A stretch of DNA of 20,090 bases from assembly GCA_910585385.1 (NCBI GenBank), contig CAJUDV010000037.1, forward strand, positions 1 through 20,090, written 5' to 3'. The notes beneath the pieces are model-generated. The model did no database searches, was not told the DNA's origin, and saw only the letters and a list, made by a program, of their open reading frames with translations. Each line of letters opens with the position of its first letter. The stretch's first letter is position 1. Shown here piece by piece: positions 1 through 5,242 of the stretch. The translations under genes and the position numbers were made by a program. This stretch comes from an uncultured Oscillibacter sp. GTDB taxonomy: Bacteria; Bacillota; Clostridia; Oscillospirales; Oscillospiraceae.

Positions 1-204
1 GAGGTGCTGGACGTGATGAAGGAGCTGGCCCGGGACGGCATGACCATGGTGGTGGTGACCCACGAGATGGGCTTTGCCCGGGAGGTGGGCAGCCGGGTGC
101 TGTTCATGGCTGACGGGAAGGTTCTGGAGGAAGGGGCTCCGGCAGAGCTCTTTGGGAACCCCCAGCATCCCCGGCTCCAGGATTTTCTCAGCAAGGTTTT
201 GTAA
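1..204 (+). CDS. Polar amino acid ABC transporter ATP-binding protein, C-terminal fragment
   Basis: The window opens inside this gene, in frame from base 1, and only the last 67 residues are present. They carry the H-loop region of an ABC ATPase (VVVTHEMGFAREV) followed by the usual segment RVLFMADGKVLEEGAP, and the protein ends shortly after (FLSKVL, stop at 202-204). This matches the C-terminus of GlnQ/HisP-type ATPases, which power uptake of glutamine or other polar amino acids with a membrane permease and a substrate-binding protein. Those partner genes would lie upstream, outside the window. Walker A, Walker B and the signature motif are also outside, so the substrate cannot be narrowed. 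The gene is the last of its transcript, because a strong terminator starts 9 bases after the stop codon. Confidence 0.9.
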   Translation, partial: EVLDVMKELARDGMTMVVVTHEMGFAREVGSRVLFMADGKVLEEGAPAELFGNPQHPRLQDFLSKVL

Positions 205-212
205 AAGACAGC

Positions 213-246
213 GAGGAGACCGCCGGAAAGGCGGTCTCCTCTTTTC
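213..246 (+). terminator. Intrinsic terminator of the ABC transporter gene
   Basis: A perfect 12-bp stem (213-224 with 230-241) closes a GGAAA loop and is followed at once by TTTT. It lies 9 bases after the ABC ATPase stop codon. This is a classical Rho-independent terminator on the + strand. Because the next gene converges from the other side, it also protects yfcE from read-through. Confidence 0.93.
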
Positions 247-408
247 TAAGGCCTATTGATATAAGATAGATGTGTGGATTTCCCGGCGGATTTTTGCCTG
301 AGGCAAGGCAGAATTTGCAGGCGCGCCGGCGTGCTTGAAACATGTTAAGGAGGGCAGACGAAAAAATTTACTTCAAAAGACGTGCGTTTTGGCCTATGCG
401 GACAGGTC
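247..408. other. Convergent intergenic spacer, no gene seen
   Basis: This is 162 bases between the 3' ends of two convergent genes. I see no coding region with a ribosome binding site that I believe, and no good terminator for yfcE on the - strand. The stretch contains a short GCCTGAGGC hairpin near 298-306 and a GC-rich, partly palindromic piece around 319-333. The motif TTCAAAAGACGTGCGTTTTGGCC at 373-395 weakly recalls the intergenic repeat arms found elsewhere in the window, but the resemblance is too loose to call. Confidence 0.4.
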
Positions 409-951
409 CTAGCTCAAGGGCTGAAAAATATCACCCGTAAACAGGTTATGCCAGGTAAAGACGCCGTTTTCCAGCGTCATATAGCTGTGGGGTGTGCCGT
501 TTTTAGGCAGGGACAGGGAGCCGGGATTCAGGTAGGTGTATCCGCCGTAGTTCCGGTGCACGGGCAGGTGGGTGTGGCCGCAGAGGAGAAAGTCCTCCTC
601 TCTTAGAGGCGGCGGATTGTCCGGGCCGTAGTTGTGGCCGTGGGTGGCAAAGATGGAGCGGCCGTCCACGGATAAAAAAGCGTACTCCGCCAGCATGGGG
701 AACTCCAACACCATCTGGTCCACCTCGCTGTCGCAGTTGCCCCGGACGCAGAGCAGGCGGTGTTTCACGCTGTTGAGCAGGGCGGTGACAGCCCGGGTGT
801 CGTACTCCTCCGGAAAGTCGTTCCGGGGACCGTGGTACAGCAGGTCCCCCAGGAGAATCAGCCGGTCCGCGCCCTCGCGCTGGAGGGCCTCCAACAGACG
901 GCGGCAGCACTGGGCGGAGCCGTGGAGGTCAGACGCGATCATCCATTTCAT
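409..951 (-). CDS. yfcE: YfcE-family metallophosphoesterase (phosphodiesterase)
   Basis: This is a 180-residue single-domain calcineurin-like phosphoesterase of the YfcE/MJ0936 group, cytosolic enzymes that hydrolyse phosphodiesters with two bound metals. All metal-site motifs are present and in order: DLH (8-10), GDLLYHGP (35-42), GNCD (71-74), HGH (104-106) and GHTH (125-128). Length fits the family (about 160-185). The start is ATG at 951, because AAGGAG lies 8 bases upstream; a GTG at 960 abuts that site and would leave no spacing. The gene is the last of the minus-strand series, 46 bases after a GNAT acetyltransferase gene. The physiological substrate of this family is not settled, and the neighbours do not reveal one. 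Confidence 0.9.
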   Translation of the reverse strand: MKWMIASDLHGSAQCCRRLLEALQREGADRLILLGDLLYHGPRNDFPEEYDTRAVTALLNSVKHRLLCVRGNCDSEVDQMVLEFPMLAEYAFLSVDGRSIFATHGHNYGPDNPPPLREEDFLLCGHTHLPVHRNYGGYTYLNPGSLSLPKNGTPHSYMTLENGVFTWHNLFTGDIFQPLS

Positions 952-997
952 CAGATTCACTCCTTTGTGTATTTGTGCCCTCAGCTGGAGAGAGGCC

Positions 998-1471
998 CTA
1001 CAGGCGGCGGATCATGATCCACTCCTCCTCCGTGCCGCGGAGGGTCTCAAATCCCATCCGCCGGTACAGGTTGGCGGCGGGGTTCACCCTCTGCACGGAG
1101 AGGGAGACCTGTTTGTATCCGTCCTGCCGGAGCTGTGCGAGCATGCGGCCCAGCAGGTCCGTCCCGATCCCTCCTCCCCGGTACGCCGGATACAGGGATA
1201 TGGCGAGAGAGGGGGTCTCATCGTCTACATGGCCGTAATCATCCATGATCCGCGCCCAGACGGCGCCAACGGCCTGGCCGCCGCTCTCCGCCATCAGGCA
1301 CACATCGCCGGGGCGGCTGCCGAAATCCCGGATATAGACCCGCAGCGCCTCCTCACTGAGAATGGATCTGGGAGGCGGCGCCGCTCCCTCCGGGAGAAAG
1401 ATGGCCTCGTATAGGAAGTCCTCCAGGAGGGGGTATTCTGCCGGCCGTATCTTTCGTATGGTGTAAGACAT
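998..1471 (-). CDS. GNAT-family N-acetyltransferase
   Basis: This is a 157-residue protein with one GNAT fold, which transfers an acetyl group from acetyl-CoA to an amine. The acetyl-CoA pyrophosphate loop is visible as YRGGGIGTDLL (97-107), and the C-terminal motif NPAANLYRRMGF (130-141) is the usual GNAT signature. Strand beta-4 (SLAISLYPAYRG) leads into the loop as expected. Start ATG at 1471 has a strong GGAGGAGGG site upstream. It lies between yabR and yfcE on the same strand, with gaps of 60 and 46 bases, so cotranscription is possible. The substrate cannot be read from the sequence; nothing points specifically to ribosomal proteins, antibiotics or polyamines. Confidence 0.9.
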   Translation of the reverse strand: MSYTIRKIRPAEYPLLEDFLYEAIFLPEGAAPPPRSILSEEALRVYIRDFGSRPGDVCLMAESGGQAVGAVWARIMDDYGHVDDETPSLAISLYPAYRGGGIGTDLLGRMLAQLRQDGYKQVSLSVQRVNPAANLYRRMGFETLRGTEEEWIMIRRL

Positions 1472-1493
1472 AACCGCCCTCCTCCCATGAGAT

Positions 1494-1521
1494 TCCCCGG
1501 CGGAGCGCGCCCCGCCGGGGA
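1494..1521. repeat. GC-rich inverted repeat between yabR and the GNAT gene
   Basis: A 10-bp perfect stem (1494-1503 with 1512-1521) surrounds an 8-base GC-rich loop. It sits 10 bases past the yabR stop and upstream of the GNAT ribosome binding site. There is no T-run on either strand, so it is not a convincing terminator. It may act as an RNA processing or stability hairpin between the two genes. Confidence 0.5.
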
Positions 1522-1531
1522 TTGTTGTGCC

Positions 1532-1993
1532 TTACCGCCGTCTGCGGCCGCCCCGCTTGCCGTCCATGCTGCGGTTCAGGTCCGCCATTTTTCCCTCAGA
1601 GGAGGAGAGAAACCGTTTGAGCTTGTCCTCGAAGGCCTGGTCGCCGGAGAGAGGCAGGGGCTTGGGGGCCGCCTGGACAGGGCGGGGACGGTCCGCCTGC
1701 TGGGAAGCCGCCGGGCGGGGCGCAAAGGGCCGGGGGCCCCGGGGCGCGGGGCGCTCCTGGGGCGGCAGGGCCTTTTTAATGGAGAGGTTGATGCGCCCCT
1801 TCTCCGCCGAGAGAACCAGAACCTTGACCTCCTGTCCCTCCTGCAAAAAGTCGTGTACGTCGTTGACGAAGGTGTTGGCGATTTCCGAGATATGTACCAA
1901 TCCGGATTTCCCGCTCTCCAGGGCGACGAAAGCCCCGAATTTTGTGATACTGGCTACCTTGCCTTCCAAAATACTCCCAACCTGAGGATCCAT
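1532..1993 (-). CDS. yabR: S1 domain RNA-binding protein, YabR type
   Basis: This 153-residue protein begins with one S1 RNA-binding domain (about 5-75): VGSILEGKV, then TKFGAFVAL, GLVHISEI and INLSIKKA, all typical of S1 folds. After residue 76 comes a proline/arginine-rich, probably disordered linker, a short conserved-looking helix (FEDKLKRFLSSSEGKMADL) and a basic end (GKRGGRRRR). In Bacillus the gene after divIC is yabR, a general-stress-type S1 protein of unclear function; the position here is the same. I chose ATG 1993 because the YabR N-terminus aligns there, although AAGGAG is 14 bases away, longer than usual. A GTG at 2035 would add 14 residues but lacks a ribosome binding site. The role (RNA or ribosome contact) is inferred from the domain. 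Confidence 0.85.
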   Translation of the reverse strand: MDPQVGSILEGKVASITKFGAFVALESGKSGLVHISEIANTFVNDVHDFLQEGQEVKVLVLSAEKGRINLSIKKALPPQERPAPRGPRPFAPRPAASQQADRPRPVQAAPKPLPLSGDQAFEDKLKRFLSSSEGKMADLNRSMDGKRGGRRRR

Positions 1994-2041
1994 ACCGCTG
2001 TTTCTTTCTCCTTCCAAAGATTTTTTCACACACACGAGAGT

Positions 2042-2057
2042 TCTGTTTCAAAACAGA
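2042..2057. repeat. Solo arm of the TCTGTTTTAAAACAGA intergenic repeat family
   Basis: TCTGTTT (2042-2048) and AAACAGA (2051-2057) form an inverted repeat with a 2-base centre, followed by CTTTAAAAA. The same arm sequence occurs in the palindromes at 3644-3721, 3875-3893, 7071-7085 and 9430-9443. It lies between divIC and yabR, outside both coding regions. Confidence 0.6.
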
Positions 2058-2133
2058 CTTTAAAAATATGAAGAAGAACAGGCCGGCTCCCGGCGGGAAG
2101 GACATCCCACGTCCCCCGTCCGCCCGGTGCCGG

Positions 2134-2445
2134 TCAGTCTATTCCATCGCAGAGAACATACTCGCCGGGGAAGACCATGCCCAGCTCGTTTCGGGCGATC
2201 TCCTCCATCTTCTCCTGGGTGCCTCCGGCGGCGATGTCCGCGGCCAGGGCGCTATTTTCCTGGCGCTTTGCCTCTACCTGACCGGCGAGGAGGTCTTTTT
2301 CCACCTGGGCGGCCTCCACCTGGCTCTGGAGGCGGTACAGCTGCCAGCCGATGCCCAGCAGCAGGACCAGCAGCAGGAGCTTGGTGAGAGGTCCGGCGCG
2401 GAGAATGCGGCGGTTTTTGCCTGCCGCCTCTTTCTTTTTTGCCAT
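2134..2445 (-). CDS. divIC: Septum formation initiator DivIC/FtsB
   Basis: This is a 103-residue bitopic membrane protein of the divisome. A lysine/arginine-rich cytoplasmic start (1-18) is followed by one membrane helix (about 21-37, LTKLLLLVLLLGIGW) and an extracellular coiled coil (about 38-70, rich in Q, E, A and K at heptad spacing). The end carries the family pattern of ARNELGMVFPGEYV. DivIC pairs with FtsL and helps recruit and activate the septal peptidoglycan synthase. Length is normal (about 95-125). ATG 2445 has GAGGAGG 8 bases upstream. The gene follows yabQ as in Bacillus; the yabQ frame stays open 194 bases into this gene in another frame. An in-frame stop at 2491-2493 excludes a longer N-terminus. 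Confidence 0.93.
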   Translation of the reverse strand: MAKKKEAAGKNRRILRAGPLTKLLLLVLLLGIGWQLYRLQSQVEAAQVEKDLLAGQVEAKRQENSALAADIAAGGTQEKMEEIARNELGMVFPGEYVLCDGID

Positions 2446-2908
2446 ATTCGCCGCCTCCTCTCCGGGATGGACGCCTCCATCCGCTTTTTCTTATTGTATA
2501 GCATTTCCTCGAAAAATAAAAGAGCTTTTTTCCGCGAAGGGCGATTTTTTTCAGAAAAATTTTTGTCCACAGAACGGGTAAGGACAAGAGCCGGGCCAGA
2601 TACGCCAGCGTATCCGCCCAAAAGGCCCACACGGGCCGCAGCAGCTCCGAGAACACGCCGAAAAACAGTACGGCTCCGCCCAGGGCCCCCAGCACAACAA
2701 AGCCCCGCAGCTGCCCGTCCGCCCCCCGCAGGAGAAAGAAGAAGACGGCGGTCCCGGTCAGAAGGCAGTAGAGTCCGTCCAGCAGTCCCGTCAATCGGGG
2801 GAGGCGGAGGCGGAAGGGCCGCAGCAGGTCGTACAGCAGTCCGGCGCACAGGCCCAGCAGAATCGACTGGCCGAATACCAGCAGCTGCTGGGAGACCTGG
2901 TTTCCCAT
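2252..2908 (-). CDS. yabQ: Spore cortex biosynthesis protein YabQ (3' part overlaps divIC)
   Basis: YabQ is a membrane protein needed for cortex formation, made in the mother cell and placed in the outer forespore membrane. The first 125 residues show the family look: four hydrophobic segments (about 8-26, 41-61, 67-87, 95-113), the motif GLLYDLLRPFR (23-33) and then a basic stretch KIFLKKIALRGKKLFYFSRK. The start ATG 2908 lies 3 bases after the yabP stop, so translation is probably coupled; no strong ribosome binding site is seen. Residues after about 135 turn arginine-, glycine- and proline-rich, and from residue 155 on the frame runs over the divIC coding sequence. That tail looks like a shadow frame. 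Either the overlap is real, or a single-base indel in one of the A-runs hides an earlier stop at 2491-2493. Confidence 0.82.
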   Translation of the reverse strand: MGNQVSQQLLVFGQSILLGLCAGLLYDLLRPFRLRLPRLTGLLDGLYCLLTGTAVFFFLLRGADGQLRGFVVLGALGGAVLFFGVFSELLRPVWAFWADTLAYLARLLSLPVLWTKIFLKKIALRGKKLFYFSRKCYTIRKSGWRRPSRRGGGEYGKKERGGRQKPPHSPRRTSHQAPAAGPAAGHRLAAVPPPEPGGGRPGGKRPPRRSGRGKAPGK

Positions 2909-2911
2909 GGC

Positions 2912-3193
2912 CTATCCGAACAGGCGGCTGAAAAAGCCGCCCCGGCCGGCCCCGTCGTCCTCATAGGTCACGGAGTCCACACGGCCCTCCACATGGAGCT
3001 CCCCGCCGTCCAGGGACAGCTTCCCGATGTGCAGGTCCTCCCCGGTGACCACCAGGGTCCCGGCGGAGGTGGACATGACGATGCCCGTCTCGTCAAATCG
3101 CTCCACGTCCTCCACGCCGGAGACTGTCAGCCTCTCCCGGCCCGTCAGCTCCAGCCGGTGAGCGGTCTGAGGCATGGAATTGTAATCATTCAT
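2912..3193 (-). CDS. yabP: Sporulation protein YabP
   Basis: This is a 93-residue YabP/YqfC-type protein, a small beta-rich protein needed with YabQ for spore cortex assembly at the forespore outer membrane. Family features are RLELTGRERLTVSGVEDVERFDE near the N-terminus, the central V(M)STSAGTLVVTGEDLHIGKLSLDGGELHVEG core, and a short C-terminal tail ending FFSRLFG. ATG 3193 is preceded by GGGAGGG at 7 bases; an upstream ATG-like extension to 3259 would lack this and lengthen the protein beyond the family size. Its stop is 3 bases before yabQ. A good match to a sigma-E promoter lies at 3215-3243, so expression in the mother cell during sporulation is likely. Confidence 0.9.
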   Translation of the reverse strand: MNDYNSMPQTAHRLELTGRERLTVSGVEDVERFDETGIVMSTSAGTLVVTGEDLHIGKLSLDGGELHVEGRVDSVTYEDDGAGRGGFFSRLFG

Positions 3194-3214
3194 ACAGCGT
3201 CCCTCCCTGTCCAC

Positions 3215-3243
3215 ACTATATGGGACGAGGCAGGGAAATATGC
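3215..3243 (-). promoter_or_regulatory. Candidate sigma-E promoter of yabP-yabQ
   Basis: Read on the - strand: GCATATT (3243-3237), a 14-base spacer, then CATATAGT (3222-3215). The Bacillus sigma-E consensus, as I know it, is GHATATT, about 14 bases, CATACAMT. The -35 matches 7/7 and the -10 matches 6/8, with the preferred spacing. Transcription would start near 3209, just ahead of the GGGAGGG ribosome binding site of yabP. The Bacillus yabP promoter is also sigma-E dependent, which fits. The match is visible in the sequence; activity is inferred. Confidence 0.65.
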
Positions 3244-3331
3244 GCTCCGCGGGGATCATTTGCGGAAGAGCGCCGGATCTTCCCGGCGTTTTGCCGCTTT
3301 TTGGACGGGGCCGACTCGCGGCCTCTGAATT

Positions 3332-3577
3332 TCAGCGCCCGATCTCCCGGTACAGCGTCCCGGCGTCGGCCTGCCTGACGGTCTCCTGAACGGAGAGCAC
3401 CTCTACCGTAATGGTCCGCACGCCGAAGCGCAGGGAGATCTGATCCCCCGGCTTCACGTCGTAGGAGGCCCGGGCGGGTTTTCCGTTGACGGTGACCAGC
3501 CCGTTGTCACAGGCCTCGTTGGCCACAGTCCGCCGCTTGATGAGCCTTGACACTTTTAAATACTTATCCAATCGCAT
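3332..3577 (-). CDS. rqcP: S4-domain RNA-binding protein RqcP/YabO
   Basis: This 81-residue protein is almost only an S4 domain: MRLDKYLKVSRLIKRR, then TVANEACDNGLVTVNG, KPARASYDVKPGDQI and a closing strand RTITVEVL. In Bacillus the YabO protein (RqcP) binds stalled 50S subunits and works with RqcH to add C-terminal alanine tails in ribosome-associated quality control; Hsp15 (HslR) is the distant proteobacterial relative. Length matches (about 80-90). ATG 3577 has GGAGG 10 bases upstream; earlier in-frame starts up to 3670 run into the repeat and are not used. It precedes yabP as in Bacillus, but a 444-base repeat-filled gap separates it from hup. RqcP function is assigned by family and synteny. 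Confidence 0.9.
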   Translation of the reverse strand: MRLDKYLKVSRLIKRRTVANEACDNGLVTVNGKPARASYDVKPGDQISLRFGVRTITVEVLSVQETVRQADAGTLYREIGR

Positions 3578-3600
3578 AAGCGGTATTCCTCCATAGAGAA

Positions 3601-3625
3601 CTGCCGGCACATCCCGCGCCGGCAG
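3601..3625. repeat. Hairpin in the rqcP leader
   Basis: A perfect 8-bp GC-rich inverted repeat (CTGCCGGC 3601-3608 with GCCGGCAG 3618-3625) has a 9-base loop. It lies 24 bases upstream of the rqcP start, just beyond the ribosome binding site. There is no T-run. It could stabilise a processed rqcP mRNA 5' end. Confidence 0.55.
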
Positions 3626-3643
3626 CCGCGCCTCCGTCCAGAC

Positions 3644-3721
3644 CCCTAGAGTCTGTTTTAAATCCGTCAAAACGCCGTCTTAGGGCGCCTTTTTCCGCCG
3701 GTTTTAAAACAGACTCTAGGG
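3644..3721. repeat. Palindromic intergenic repeat, unit A1
   Basis: The two 19-base arms are perfect inverse copies: CCCTAGAGTCTGTTTTAAA (3644-3662) and its reverse complement (3703-3721). They enclose a 40-base core with GTCAAAACGCC, AGGGCG and TTTTTCCGCCG. The same order of blocks recurs at 6893-6949 and at 7071-7123. It lies between rqcP and hup. No open frame in it is preceded by a ribosome binding site. The structure resembles a small non-coding mobile repeat (REP or MITE type). Confidence 0.8.
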
Positions 3722-3738
3722 CTCATGGGAGGGGGCGG

Positions 3739-3778
3739 GGGAACCCAGGGTTCCCGATTCTTTTGCCGGAGGCAAAAG
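3739..3778. repeat. Two adjacent hairpins inside the hup-rqcP repeat region
   Basis: GGGAACCC (3739-3746) pairs with GGGTTCCC (3748-3755) around one base, and CTTTTGCC (3760-3767) pairs with GGCAAAAG (3771-3778) around GGA. Both are perfect. They lie between palindromic units A1 and A2. The stretch 3779-3841 after them shows no gene or structure I can name. Confidence 0.6.
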
Positions 3779-3841
3779 ACGAAAATGAAATGGTTTGCAC
3801 CGTGGTATATGCGTGATGAAAATGCCAGGGCGCGGCTGCCC

Positions 3842-3893
3842 CGGAGTCCGCTTTAAAACCGGCGGAGTGCCAGCTTTAAAAGAGACTCTAGGG
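3842..3893. repeat. Palindromic intergenic repeat, unit A2
   Basis: The right arm at 3875-3893 matches the A1 right arm at 18 of 19 positions. Its left partner (from about 3842) is degenerate. Inside, TTTAAAACCGGCGGA (3852-3866) is an inverted copy of the TCCGCCGGTTTTAAA stretch of A1 (about 3695-3709). A1 and A2 thus face each other, making a composite of about 250 bases (3644-3893). Confidence 0.65.
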
Positions 3894-3898
3894 CAAAC

Positions 3899-3924
3899 AC
3901 ACCAGTGACCGAAGTCACTGGTGT
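3899..3924 (-). terminator. Likely terminator or processing hairpin after hup
   Basis: An 11-bp perfect stem (3899-3909 with 3914-3924) has the loop TTCG when read on the - strand, the very stable UUCG tetraloop closed by C-G. It lies about 100 bases after the hup stop. The T-run behind it is poor (GTTTG), so termination may be partial. The loop polarity indicates that the - strand is the transcribed one, in line with hup. Confidence 0.5.
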
Positions 3925-3941
3925 TGAAATCCGCCCCGGCA

Positions 3942-3969
3942 GAGAGTTCAAATCCCTCATTCGCCCCCC
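3942..3969 (+). other. tRNA 3'-end-like fragment
   Basis: GAGAG, TTCAAAT, CCCTC (3942-3958) forms a T-arm-like stem-loop with four of five pairs, followed by ATTCG and a run of C ending in CCA-like sequence. No matching 5' acceptor strand, D-arm or anticodon arm is found in the 90 bases before it, so it is not a complete tRNA. It might be a remnant of a tRNA-directed insertion or only chance similarity. Confidence 0.3.
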
Positions 3970-4021
3970 CAGACCCGCGCAGAATTATGGAGGAGGTCAA
4001 AGGGGGATGCCAGATTTCTCT

Positions 4022-4297
4022 TTACTTAGAAATGGTATCCTTGAGCAGCTTGCCGGCCTTGAATACGGGCAGGACGGTGGCGGGGATCTCAATCTCCTCC
4101 TTGGTCCGGGGATTCCGGCCGATGCGGGCGGCGCGCTTCTTAACCTCAAAAGAGCCGAAGCCCACCAGCTGGACCTTGTCGCCCTGCTTCAGGGCCTCAG
4201 TGATGGTGTCCAGCATGGCGGTGATGACCGCCTCGGTGTCCTTCCTGGAGACGTCGGCGGAAGCGGCGACGGCGTTGATCAGTTCAGCTTTGTTCAT
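4022..4297 (-). CDS. hup: DNA-binding protein HU
   Basis: This is a 91-residue histone-like protein that dimerises and bends DNA non-specifically; it is the main nucleoid protein of Firmicutes. The sequence is a complete HU: MNKAELINAVA, the GFGSFEVKKRAAR block (46-58), the DNA-embracing arm with GRNPRTKEEIEIPA (60-73) containing the intercalating RNP proline, and PVFKAGKLLKD at the end. ATG 4297 has AGGAGG 9 bases upstream. It lies 59 bases after mazG. In Bacillus hup is elsewhere and mazG is followed directly by yabO; many Clostridia keep hup in this cluster, as here. No separate promoter stands out in the mazG-hup gap, though high HU demand suggests one. Confidence 0.96.
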   Translation of the reverse strand: MNKAELINAVAASADVSRKDTEAVITAMLDTITEALKQGDKVQLVGFGSFEVKKRAARIGRNPRTKEEIEIPATVLPVFKAGKLLKDTISK

Positions 4298-4356
4298 TTG
4301 GTTAATCCTCCTAAAAAATCTTTGGTATTTCCATTTATTTCTTAACGCGGATGCGT

Positions 4357-5157
4357 TTAAGACAGTTCCTTGACGCTCTTCCAGAGAGCCACCAGCTCCT
4401 CCTCGGTGTATGCCGGCAGGGGCTTGTCCGCCGCCGTTTCCACCCGGCGGAAGCGCCGGTCAAATTTGTCGCAGGCCAGATGCAGGGCCTCCTCCGGGTC
4501 CACGCCGGACATCTGGCCGATTTTGGCGGAGATGAAGAGCAGGTCGCCCAACTCCTCCCGCACGCCGTGGGAGGCCTCCGCCGGGCCGCCGGCCTCCAGG
4601 GCCTGGCGCAGCTCCCGGACCTCTTCCTCCAGTTTGCCCAGAGCGCTGACGGCGCTGGACCAGTCAAAGCCGGCCTTAGCGGTCTTGGAGGCGATCTTCT
4701 CCGCCCGCCACAGGGCGGGCAGGGTGTGCGGCACGGCCTCGATGGCGTCAGCGGTGGACCGCTGGCCCTTCTCCGTCCGCTTCAGAGCCTCCCAGTTGGT
4801 CAGCACCTCCTCGGTGGTGTCTGCCCGGGCGGCGCCAAAGACGTGGGGATGGCGGTACACCAGTTTTTGGGATACTCCGTCTACCACGTCCTCCATGGTG
4901 AAGCGGCCCTGCTCGGCCTCTATCTGGGCGTGGAGTGCCACCTGCATCAGGATGTCCCCCAGCTCCTCGCACATGGCGTGGGGGTCATCCCGGTCCAGGG
5001 CGTCCAGAACCTCATAGGTCTCCTCCAAAAAGTTCCGGCGAATGGAGTCATGGGTCTGTTCTCTGTCCCAGGGACAGCCGCCCGGAGCGCGGAGAAGCCT
5101 GGTGATCTCCAGCAGGTCCTCCCAATTATAGCGGGCTTTACATTGAAAATCTACCAT
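4357..5157 (-). CDS. mazG: Nucleoside triphosphate pyrophosphohydrolase MazG
   Basis: This 266-residue cytosolic enzyme hydrolyses nucleoside triphosphates to monophosphate and pyrophosphate, removing aberrant nucleotides. It has two tandem MazG domains. The first shows GGCPWDREQTHDS (26-38) and the Mg-binding pairs EETYE (45-49) and EELGD (64-68), with YRHPHVFG at 101-108. The second shows LEEEVREL (176-183), EELGD (201-205) and the closing KFDRRFRRVE (231-240). The length is that of E. coli MazG; the Bacillus homologue YabN carries an additional N-terminal methylase-like domain that is absent here. ATG 5157 has only a modest GGCAGG-type site. It follows spoVB by 85 bases, as yabN follows yabM in Bacillus. 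Confidence 0.95.
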   Translation of the reverse strand: MVDFQCKARYNWEDLLEITRLLRAPGGCPWDREQTHDSIRRNFLEETYEVLDALDRDDPHAMCEELGDILMQVALHAQIEAEQGRFTMEDVVDGVSQKLVYRHPHVFGAARADTTEEVLTNWEALKRTEKGQRSTADAIEAVPHTLPALWRAEKIASKTAKAGFDWSSAVSALGKLEEEVRELRQALEAGGPAEASHGVREELGDLLFISAKIGQMSGVDPEEALHLACDKFDRRFRRVETAADKPLPAYTEEELVALWKSVKELS

Positions 5158-5242
5158 AGATTGCCTGCCTTTGCAAGTTTTTTTACATAAAGCATCAGAT
5201 ATTTCGGTGATTTTATGAAAAAGTTCGTAAAAGTGATCTGTC

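Noticed and set aside
3644..3893. CRISPR array
   Set aside because: The repeats are inverted palindromes of unequal spacing, without regular direct repeats, unique spacers or cas genes.
3900..3980. Complete tRNA gene
   Set aside because: Only a T-arm-like stem and acceptor-like end can be drawn; no D-arm, anticodon arm or matching 5' acceptor strand.
3716..4000. Possible 94-residue protein on - in the hup-rqcP gap
   Set aside because: It lies wholly in the palindromic repeats, the terminator hairpin and the tRNA-like piece, and has no ribosome binding site.
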